Positions 35,477 through 42,255 of a stretch of DNA of 64,000 nucleotides are shown here, piece after piece; within the stretch, counting starts at the first letter, position 1, and each line of letters begins with the position of its first letter. This DNA is from CAYVVD01 sp964454975 (GTDB lineage: Bacteria; Bacteroidota; Ignavibacteria; Kapaibacteriales; UBA2268). Location of the stretch: assembly GCA_964454975.1 (NCBI GenBank), contig CAYVVD010000008.1:67453-131452 (forward strand), read 5' to 3'. Position numbers and translations under genes: made by a program. Below the pieces are notes generated by a model. That model did not search any database. It saw only the letters and a list, made by a program, of their open reading frames with translations, and had not been told where the DNA came from.

Positions 35477-36978
35477 AAAATCCTTTGTATATACCCCTAT
35501 TCTGGAAATTCTCTATTGCAATTACCGGAACAGTTGTTGTATTTGGGCTTATCAATTTATATTTTACGAATTATGCTGTATATGATTTATTCGAAAGCGA
35601 GCTAATCAGACATGGTAAAATAACTGCCACAAGCATTGCTGAAAGAAGTGTAATTCCAATTGCTTATGGGGATTTAGCTGCATTAGATTTTATTGTAACC
35701 GACCAAAAGAAGATTGATCCGGGCATTGCTTACTTATTTATTATTGATAAAGACGGGCAATTAATAGCCCATACATTTGATCAAACTGTTCCACCTGAAC
35801 TTTTAAAAGCGAACAAGGCATCTATAAACGATTCCGTTTACACTGTTATAATTGAACCAAAAAGCAATCCTAATATCAAGATAAGGGATCTGACGGTGCC
35901 AATTATGCAGGGCAATCTGGGTGTTGTTCGTATTGGGATGTTCGAAGAAAACTTTTTAAAAAGTATTCACAAAACCACTCGCATATTTCTCGTCATGGTA
36001 TTGATTTTTTTAATTTTGGGAATACTTGGGGCATTCTTTTTCTCATATATCATAACCACCCCCTTGAAAGCAATAAATGATATTTCCGGAAAAATTGAGC
36101 TGGGTAATTTGGACTTGCAAGAGGAAGATTTTGAAGTTGTATTAAACAAGTTCGAACATGTAAAATGGAAGAATATATTAAATATTAAAGACGAGATAGA
36201 TGTATTAATCAAAAGTTTTGGAGAAATGGTAACCAGGCTCAAAAGTACCTATTCTGAGCTTCAAAAAACGCAATCCTCTTTGTTCCAGTCAGAAAAACTG
36301 GCTTCTCTCGGTACTTTATCTGCAGGGATCGCCCACGAAATAAATAATCCTATTGCAGGTATTCAGAATTGTGTAAGACGCTTACGGGAAGCCCCGGAAA
36401 ACATCAGGCAAAATATTTTGTATCTGGAAATTATAGATGAAGCTCTAAAAAAAGTAGAAAAAGTCGTACGCGGGTTACTGGATTTTAGTAGAAAACCGGA
36501 TATGCATTTGACCAAAACAAGTATTAATTCAATAATTGAAAATGTTTTATTATTGGTTTCCTATAAGTTGGAAAAGTCGGGAATTGCCGTAATCAAAAAT
36601 TATAATCACAATAATTTAATGGTTAATGCCAGCGCTAATCATTTTGAACAGGTAATATTAAACTTAGTATTAAACAGCATTGATGCAATTGATGAAAAGA
36701 AGATGGCCGATCCATCTCACACTGGTGAAATCATGTTTAAAATTAAGGAGACATCAAAATCCGTTGAACTTGAGATTTCAGATAATGGAATTGGGTTGCC
36801 TAATAAACACTTAAAAGAGATTTTTAACCCTTTTTTTACAATGAAAAAAGTAAGACTCGGCATTGGATTGGGACTGGCGGTAAGTTATAGCATTATTGAG
36901 CAACATAATGGTGAATTAACAGTCAGGGAGAACAGCATGAAAGGATTAACATTTTTAATTTCACTTTCAAAAAATTAG
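35473..36978 (+). CDS. arrS: Sensor histidine kinase of the arr three-component system
   Basis: Two membrane helices (about 12-31 and 170-195) bracket a periplasmic Cache-like domain (about 35-165) that can contact the upstream sensor lipoprotein. A HAMP linker, a HisKA domain with phospho-acceptor His288 in AGIAHEINNP, and a HATPase_c domain (NLVLNSIDAI, ISDNGIGLP, GIGLGLAVSYSI) follow. The HEINNP form is typical of kinases that phosphorylate NtrC-type regulators. It is coupled by a 4-bp overlap to the sensor gene and is 1 bp from the regulator gene. Confidence 0.9.
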   Translation: MKNPLYIPLFWKFSIAITGTVVVFGLINLYFTNYAVYDLFESELIRHGKITATSIAERSVIPIAYGDLAALDFIVTDQKKIDPGIAYLFIIDKDGQLIAHTFDQTVPPELLKANKASINDSVYTVIIEPKSNPNIKIRDLTVPIMQGNLGVVRIGMFEENFLKSIHKTTRIFLVMVLIFLILGILGAFFFSYIITTPLKAINDISGKIELGNLDLQEEDFEVVLNKFEHVKWKNILNIKDEIDVLIKSFGEMVTRLKSTYSELQKTQSSLFQSEKLASLGTLSAGIAHEINNPIAGIQNCVRRLREAPENIRQNILYLEIIDEALKKVEKVVRGLLDFSRKPDMHLTKTSINSIIENVLLLVSYKLEKSGIAVIKNYNHNNLMVNASANHFEQVILNLVLNSIDAIDEKKMADPSHTGEIMFKIKETSKSVELEISDNGIGLPNKHLKEIFNPFFTMKKVRLGIGLGLAVSYSIIEQHNGELTVRENSMKGLTFLISLSKN

Positions 36979-36979
36979 A

Positions 36980-38341
36980 ATGATGAATAATGGAGCATAT
37001 ATCTGGGTTGTTGATGATGAGCGTATCGTGCGCGTATCACTGGCAGATGATCTTAGAGATGCAGGTTACAAGGTTAAAGAGTTTTCTAATGCAAATTCAG
37101 TATTGTCGGCATTCTCAACCAATGAATTTCCTGATATTATCATCACTGACATAAAAATGCCGGGTATTGACGGAGTTGAACTTTTGAAAAAAATTAAGGA
37201 TATAAACAACAATATACAGGTATTAATGATGACAGCATTTGGTTCAGTCGAAAATGCTGTTGAAACTATGAAACTGGGGGCATACGACTATATCTTAAAG
37301 CCATTTAATAAGGATGAAATACTTCTTAATATCATAAAAATCCTGGAACTGAAAAAATACCGGGAAGAAAACAAATTGCTGAAAGAAAATATTGCAGCGA
37401 AGTATGACTTTACTAAATACATTGGAGATAAAAAGGATAATAACCAACTGTTCGACCTGATAAAATTGGTTGTTCATAAAGATACCACAGTATTAATAAC
37501 CGGAGAAACCGGTACAGGAAAAGAATTAATAACTAATATAATTCATTATAACAGTGAAAGAAGAACGAAACCATTTATAAAAGTAAGCTGTGCCATTTTA
37601 GCCCGTGATATTTTTGAAAGTGAACTATTTGGTTACGAAAAAGGGGCATTTACAGGGGCACAGGAAAAAAATATTGGCCGCTTTGAACGTGCTCATGGCG
37701 GTACACTCTATTTGGACGATATTGACGATATTCCCCTTGAATTACAAGTGAAATTATTGCGGGCACTGGAAGAGAGGGAAATAGAGAGATTAGGAGGTGC
37801 TCAAACTATTAAAATTGATGTCAGGCTTATTGCTTCTACCAAAAAAAATCTTCTCCAACTTGTTCAGAAGGGCAATTTCAGAGAAGACCTTTACTACCGT
37901 CTTAATGTTTTTCCCATCAACCTTCCTCCATTGCGGGAACGTCATGATGATATAAAAATTCTGATAGAACATTTCATGAGGCATTTTTCAACTAATCCTG
38001 ATATTTCTATTACTTCTGAAGCTCTGGATGTACTGCTTAATTATCCTTTTCCGGGTAATGTCAGGGAGTTGAGAAATATCATGGAGCGACTGGTCCTGTT
38101 GGCTCCTGGTGGAATTATCGAATTAAAGCACATACCAGGTGAACTCATTAACCGCGAACTGATTCATCCATTCCTTTCTGTTGGTACTAAACCGCTAAAC
38201 GAAATGTTGACTGAATATGAATCAATCATGATCAGGCAAGCATTGCAAAAAGCGAATAACAACAAATCCCGTGCTGCAGATTTGTTGGGTATTCCTGCTA
38301 CTACACTTTACTCCAAAATAGATAAACTAAAAATTTCATAA
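36980..38341 (+). CDS. arrR: NtrC-type sigma-54-dependent response regulator
   Basis: Receiver domain (1-~125) with phospho-acceptor Asp57 in IIITDIKMPG. AAA+ sigma-54 interaction domain (about 145-385) with Walker A GETGTGKE and the sigma-54 contact loop EKGAFTGAQ. C-terminal Fis-type helix-turn-helix (NKSRAADLLGIPATTLYSKI). It activates sigma-54 promoters from upstream enhancer sites. A perfect palindrome and a good -24/-12 element lie directly downstream, before the cytochrome-arrAB operon, the obvious target. In the Walker B region the sequence is LYLDDIDD instead of the more usual LDEI. The gene ends at a clear terminator. Confidence 0.92.
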   Translation: MMNNGAYIWVVDDERIVRVSLADDLRDAGYKVKEFSNANSVLSAFSTNEFPDIIITDIKMPGIDGVELLKKIKDINNNIQVLMMTAFGSVENAVETMKLGAYDYILKPFNKDEILLNIIKILELKKYREENKLLKENIAAKYDFTKYIGDKKDNNQLFDLIKLVVHKDTTVLITGETGTGKELITNIIHYNSERRTKPFIKVSCAILARDIFESELFGYEKGAFTGAQEKNIGRFERAHGGTLYLDDIDDIPLELQVKLLRALEEREIERLGGAQTIKIDVRLIASTKKNLLQLVQKGNFREDLYYRLNVFPINLPPLRERHDDIKILIEHFMRHFSTNPDISITSEALDVLLNYPFPGNVRELRNIMERLVLLAPGGIIELKHIPGELINRELIHPFLSVGTKPLNEMLTEYESIMIRQALQKANNNKSRAADLLGIPATTLYSKIDKLKIS

Positions 38342-38361
38342 TTAGTATTGTATTCTAAAAA

Positions 38362-38405
38362 CTACGAGATATCATTTATTTCGACGAAATCTCGTAGGTT
38401 TTTTA
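38362..38405 (+). terminator. Intrinsic terminator after the XSR regulators
   Basis: Stem CTACGAGAT (38362-38370) and ATCTCGTAG (38389-38397), 9 bp perfect with an 18-nt loop, followed by a T-rich tract (38399-38404). It separates the regulator operon from the sigma-54 controlled operon. Confidence 0.88.
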
Positions 38406-38454
38406 TTTATAGGGTTACCTAAACTGAATTTGATGAAAGCTTCTATGAAATGGC

Positions 38455-38471
38455 TAAATGACTGTCATTTA
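38455..38471. promoter_or_regulatory. Candidate enhancer (UAS) palindrome for the NtrC-type regulator
   Basis: TAAATGACTGTCATTTA is a perfect 8-1-8 inverted repeat. It sits about 60-75 bp upstream of the -24 element, inside the range used by NtrC-family activators, which bind as dimers through a Fis-type HTH. Only one copy was found. Confidence 0.6.
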
Positions 38472-38528
38472 ATAATTTAGCTCAATATAAATTTGCTTGC
38501 CGCATTTTATTCAACTCTTTAAAAAAAA

Positions 38529-38545
38529 TTGGTATATGTATTGCC
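38529..38545 (+). promoter_or_regulatory. Sigma-54 (-24/-12) promoter of the cytochrome-arrAB operon
   Basis: TTGGTATATGTATTGCC: GG at 38531-38532 and GC at 38543-38544 with exactly 10 bases between, and a full TTGC at -12. Compared with TTGGCACG-N4-TTGCW the GG, the A and the TTGC agree. The predicted transcript would begin near 38555, about 22 nt before the chosen ATG at 38578, which also rules out the longer reading frame start at 38497. Confidence 0.75.
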
Positions 38546-38577
38546 ATATATCGGCTGTGAAACAAAATGCAACTAAA

Positions 38578-39810
38578 ATGAAACTGGAAAAAATACTAAA
38601 ACTGAAAAAATTGATTTGCTTATCCCTGTTAACCGGAGTATTATTACAGGGGTGTGAATACGAGATAATACCCGGCCCAAATATTCCAAGAGAAACGGCC
38701 ACAGTGGAAGCCATATATATCAAGACTGCAAATCCGGTTCTTTCCAATTCTCCAATATGGGAAGAAGCTAATTTTTCTAAAATAAGTTTATCTGACTTGA
38801 TTACCGGTCAATCTTATGGTGATGGATACCGTGACGCAAACGGTACTATAAATGGCATTTCGGGTTTGGGCGGAAGTAATCAAGTTGGGCTGACATTGAA
38901 AGCCATGTACGATGATGAATATATCTATATACTGGCACAATGGAACGATTCGACATTAAACGTTCAATATAAAAATTGGTTGTGGGAAGACAATAAATGG
39001 TTTAGGGTTGGCAATACGGATAAACTCATAATTAAGTTTGAAATGGGAGAAATGAAAGATGTATGGCAATGGAGCGCCGCACTTACTGAACCGATTGGTT
39101 ACGCAACAGATGGTATTGAGGAAGAAAATATATTTAAGCCTGATGAAGGAGAATTGACTTTCGAATATTTTAGCAACGAATTGTCAAAACCGATTTTTGA
39201 GTGGGATGGTGAGGCGCCAATATTTACAAAACCCAGTGGATTCCCTGCAATTTTAGATCCTGCTTACTTTATTGCAGGTACAACCGATTACATAGGAGAT
39301 CCTTCAGTCGGCAGAGTTTTATTTAAAGAAAACTGTATTGCCTGCCATGGGAATTATGGAGAAAGTGGTTTTAACCGCGTCGGTTACGGAGAAAGTCTCG
39401 ACCCAGAGAAGTTGAACAGATGGAGCAGGAAGACTATGGATGATTTTATCCGCTCCGAAACACATGATGGGAATATTGTATTTAGTACTCTCGACTATAT
39501 TGACAAAGCAAATCTATTTGCCTACATACGCGGAGCAGGAGGAATCCCGGGATTCAGATTGCAAGAACCTTCGGGGAGCGCTGCCGATGTAGAAGTACAA
39601 ACATTTATATCACTTGTGAAAGTAAACCCGAAAAATACTAATTATGAAGTTATGTTTAAACGAAAACTCCAAACCGGAATGCAAGACGATGTTCAGTTTA
39701 ATCCGGAAACTGTTCGAGTAAGGTTCGGTATCCTTTTATCTGATAACGACGACTTGAATTTTGTTGGAGCGTTAAATCAAGAATTAATATTCCTGGAATC
39801 AAAATACTAA
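38578..39810 (+). CDS. Outer-membrane-type lipoprotein: EB_dh-like heme domain plus c-type heme
   Basis: From ATG 38578 the protein has 410 residues. The lipobox is LLQGC (Cys26). Residues about 40-190 resemble the ethylbenzene-dehydrogenase-gamma/NosD-like EB_dh domain (LKAMYDDEYIYILAQWNDST), which binds heme b in known members. A cytochrome c motif CIACH follows (Cys253, Cys256, His257). Such EB_dh-cytochrome lipoproteins carry electrons in the periplasm or at the outer membrane. It is the first gene after the sigma-54 promoter and is followed at 5 bp by a second heme lipoprotein. Role inferred: electron delivery to ArrAB. Number of hemes and membrane side are unproven. Confidence 0.75.
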   Translation: MKLEKILKLKKLICLSLLTGVLLQGCEYEIIPGPNIPRETATVEAIYIKTANPVLSNSPIWEEANFSKISLSDLITGQSYGDGYRDANGTINGISGLGGSNQVGLTLKAMYDDEYIYILAQWNDSTLNVQYKNWLWEDNKWFRVGNTDKLIIKFEMGEMKDVWQWSAALTEPIGYATDGIEEENIFKPDEGELTFEYFSNELSKPIFEWDGEAPIFTKPSGFPAILDPAYFIAGTTDYIGDPSVGRVLFKENCIACHGNYGESGFNRVGYGESLDPEKLNRWSRKTMDDFIRSETHDGNIVFSTLDYIDKANLFAYIRGAGGIPGFRLQEPSGSAADVEVQTFISLVKVNPKNTNYEVMFKRKLQTGMQDDVQFNPETVRVRFGILLSDNDDLNFVGALNQELIFLESKY

Positions 39811-39815
39811 AAACA

Positions 39816-40196
39816 ATGAAGAAGTTCTACAAAATACTACCGGCATTTATATTGCTTATTTTCACCTTAGCTTCGTGTGAGAGTGTTGTTTATATACCCT
39901 CCGGAGAAATACCTGCCAATCTTAGCTATAGTGAAGATGTATTAGCAATTTTTAACAGGAGCTGTAATAGAGGAGGCTGCCATAATTCGGGGGGGGTGCC
40001 ACCGGATCTGTCGCCTCAAAATGGATATAACTATATGGTTTATGGTGGTATGATTGATACTGCCAACCCGGAAAACAGTTTAATATATCTAAGTATGAAC
40101 GATCTAAAAAATCCGATGCCTCCGGAAGGATTACTTTCGGTTTACGAGAGAAGTATTGTCCTGGGATGGATCCAACAAGGAGCAAATAATAATTAA
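39816..40196 (+). CDS. Small cytochrome-type lipoprotein with Cx4CH heme motif
   Basis: 126 residues. The signal peptide ends LASC (Cys21), and a single heme-attachment candidate, SCNRGGCHN, has four residues between the cysteines (Cys50, Cys55, His56), the spacing seen in cytochrome c3-type hemes. PMPPEGLLS toward the end resembles the methionine-bearing loop of small c-type cytochromes. Domain pattern (sYSEDVLAIFNRSC) is that of the Bacteroidota/Ignavibacteria 'cytochrome c domain' lipoproteins. It probably hands electrons between the EB_dh-cytochrome and the surface enzyme. If Cx4CH is not heme-loaded, the role changes. Confidence 0.7.
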   Translation: MKKFYKILPAFILLIFTLASCESVVYIPSGEIPANLSYSEDVLAIFNRSCNRGGCHNSGGVPPDLSPQNGYNYMVYGGMIDTANPENSLIYLSMNDLKNPMPPEGLLSVYERSIVLGWIQQGANNN

Positions 40197-40215
40197 CTAT
40201 AAAATCTGTAAAATC

Positions 40216-41088
40216 ATGAAAGAACAAAATTTTCTCATATTGATCCTCGCGTTTGTAATTTTAACTTTTCCCATCGTTGCCCAAGACCTGATGGATGAAC
40301 TGGACGCGGAAGTAGGCGAGCAAACAGAATATGCAGCTTATACATTTAAGTCTACACGTATTTTGAATGGCCACTCCATTGAGAGGATGCAAGAAAGCCA
40401 GCTCGATTTCAGAATTAACCATCGATTTGGTGAGTTGAATTCAGGATTCGAAGAGCTTTGGGGACTTGATAATGCCCTGATAAGTTTCAGCCTTGAGTAT
40501 GGTATTACTGATTGGGTAATGGTCGGCCTTCGCCGAAGTACTTCTCAGAAAACCTATGATGGATTTACCAAATTCACATTAATACGCCAGTCAACAGGAG
40601 CAGTTACAATGCCTGTTGCGATTTCCTATCTAACTGGAGTATCACTTCCATCAATCGAATATAATGATCCTACAAGAGAAGATCTGCTGAAGCACAGACT
40701 GTCTTTTACTCACCAGATTTTAGTAGCACGAAAATTTAACGAAGAATTTTCGTTGCAGTTTACTCCTTCATACGTTCACCATAATCAGGTTGACGAGGGA
40801 TGGAGCAACGATGTTTATGCGCTTGGTATCGGTGGCAGATATAAATTCTCACGGAGGGTTGCCTTTATGTTTGAATACTTTTATTCGAGCGAAACAAGCA
40901 AACATGAAGAATTATATAATCCGTTATCGTTAGGGTTTGATATAGAAACCGGTGGCCATGTATTCCAATTGTTTATTTGTAATTCAAAATCAATGGTTGA
41001 GAGCGAAGTTGTTGGAGGTACATTTAGCGATTGGGGTAAAGGGGAAGTGTTTTTCGGATTTAATATCAGCCGGGTTTTTGCCCTGTAA
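40216..41088 (+). CDS. DUF5777-type outer-membrane beta-barrel
   Basis: A signal peptide (about residues 1-22, ending PIVAQ) precedes amphipathic beta strands through the remaining ~268 residues, ending in a C-terminal NISRVFAL. The start of the mature protein (YTFKSTRILNGHSIE, LDFRINHRFGELN) matches the DUF5777 family of Bacteroidota as I recall it. I start at ATG 40216 to give a clean signal peptide; an upstream start at 40156 would overlap the cytochrome gene. Its neighbours are two heme lipoproteins, so a porin-cytochrome type electron conduit is an attractive reading. No channel function is shown for the family to my knowledge. Confidence 0.75.
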   Translation: MKEQNFLILILAFVILTFPIVAQDLMDELDAEVGEQTEYAAYTFKSTRILNGHSIERMQESQLDFRINHRFGELNSGFEELWGLDNALISFSLEYGITDWVMVGLRRSTSQKTYDGFTKFTLIRQSTGAVTMPVAISYLTGVSLPSIEYNDPTREDLLKHRLSFTHQILVARKFNEEFSLQFTPSYVHHNQVDEGWSNDVYALGIGGRYKFSRRVAFMFEYFYSSETSKHEELYNPLSLGFDIETGGHVFQLFICNSKSMVESEVVGGTFSDWGKGEVFFGFNISRVFAL

Positions 41089-41133
41089 TAGTCAAAGCAA
41101 CATTATTTATTAATATTAATTTTAGGTTTAATC

Positions 41134-41685
41134 ATGATGAAAATAGTAATTACGGTAGTTCTAATGTTTTTTGGTTTGAACGCTGTTCATGCTCAGAAGT
41201 ACATTACTAAAACTGGTGAAATTGAAATCTTTTCGGAAACATCCTTATTCACTATTGAGGCTGTTAATAATAGCGTGGCAAGTATACTAAATACTGATAA
41301 TGGTGAGATAGTTGTTTCCACGCTTGTCAGATCATTTGATTTCGAAGAGGCACTTGTCGAAGAGCATTTTAATGAAAACTACATGGAGTCTCACAAATAT
41401 CCTAAAGCTTCCTTCAAAGGAATTATTTCTGATTGGAATAAAGTGGATATTTCGAAAGACGGCACCTATAATTTGACTGTTAAAGGGGACTTAACTCTTC
41501 ATGGAACCACAGTTAAATTATCGGAACCGGTAAAAATTGCAATAAAAAAGGATAAAATAATTGGAAACACAACTTTTATCGTTTCGCTCAAAGCTCATGG
41601 AATACAAGTGGAAGAAAGTTACAAGGACAGGATTAAAGATGAAGTTGAACTGAAAGTCCATTTTGAATATAGTCCTCATAAATAG
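41134..41685 (+). CDS. YceI-family periplasmic protein
   Basis: A signal peptide (ending NAVHAQ) is followed by a YceI-type lipocalin-like barrel: KYPKASFKGIISDW, LTVKGDLTLHGTTVKL and IIGNTTFIVSLKAHGI. YceI proteins bind isoprenoid quinones or other lipids in the periplasm. In a respiratory operon this could be a quinone carrier or a lipid-binding accessory factor. The gene sits 45 bp after the beta-barrel and 33 bp before the OB-fold gene. Confidence 0.85.
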   Translation: MMKIVITVVLMFFGLNAVHAQKYITKTGEIEIFSETSLFTIEAVNNSVASILNTDNGEIVVSTLVRSFDFEEALVEEHFNENYMESHKYPKASFKGIISDWNKVDISKDGTYNLTVKGDLTLHGTTVKLSEPVKIAIKKDKIIGNTTFIVSLKAHGIQVEESYKDRIKDEVELKVHFEYSPHK

Positions 41686-41718
41686 TCAAATTTTTGAACA
41701 AACTATAAAAAAGATCAA

Positions 41719-42150
41719 ATGAAAAAACTGCTTAAAATATTCCTAATAGTACTGGCTGTTGGTATCTTAGCCGGTGTGGCAGGGGTTTATTACGTATTCA
41801 ATAAACCGGAAAGAAACATCGCTAAAGAGGAATCAGCATTGGTCACAAGTGCTGAAGAACTCTACCAATTGTTCAGTAATGACGAAACGAAGGTTTATGG
41901 AGAATACGGTAATAAAATACTTGAGGTAGAAGGCGAAATCGTTGAAGCAAACAATGCAGGCGGTGCTGTAACAATTGTTTTGAACGACCCGATGGAGGGG
42001 GTTACTTGTACGTTTGATAGTTTGTATTCTGCAAATAATCCGGATAAAATTGAGCAATTGGTTGTGGGAAAAACAGTAAGGGTAAAAGGGAAGTGTGACG
42101 GTTTCGATATGATACTGGGTGTTGTCCTTACCAAGTGCCTTATTCTTTAG
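41719..42150 (+). CDS. Membrane-anchored OB-fold (tRNA_anti-like) protein
   Basis: One N-terminal hydrophobic helix (about 5-27) tethers a small OB-fold domain (LEVEGEIVEANNAGGAVTIVLND, VTCTFDS, VGKTVRVKGKCDGFDMILG). The tRNA_anti-like family is common beside YceI and cytochrome genes in Bacteroidota; its function is unknown. A final cysteine (TKCLIL) is one of three cysteines, all in the OB-fold part. I cannot assign a ligand. Confidence 0.65.
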   Translation: MKKLLKIFLIVLAVGILAGVAGVYYVFNKPERNIAKEESALVTSAEELYQLFSNDETKVYGEYGNKILEVEGEIVEANNAGGAVTIVLNDPMEGVTCTFDSLYSANNPDKIEQLVVGKTVRVKGKCDGFDMILGVVLTKCLIL

Positions 42151-42255
42151 ATATGGTTTATTGCGAGTAATTGAGACACCTATGGACATCGAATAATTAT
42201 AATTTCATTTTTGATCTTAAAGCAGACTTTTTTTGAAAAAATTAATGTAATCAAT

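Noticed and set aside
38497..38577. Upstream start of the EB_dh-cytochrome frame
   Set aside because: It would put the sigma-54 promoter inside the gene and places a long tail before the lipoprotein signal. ATG 38578 fits both.
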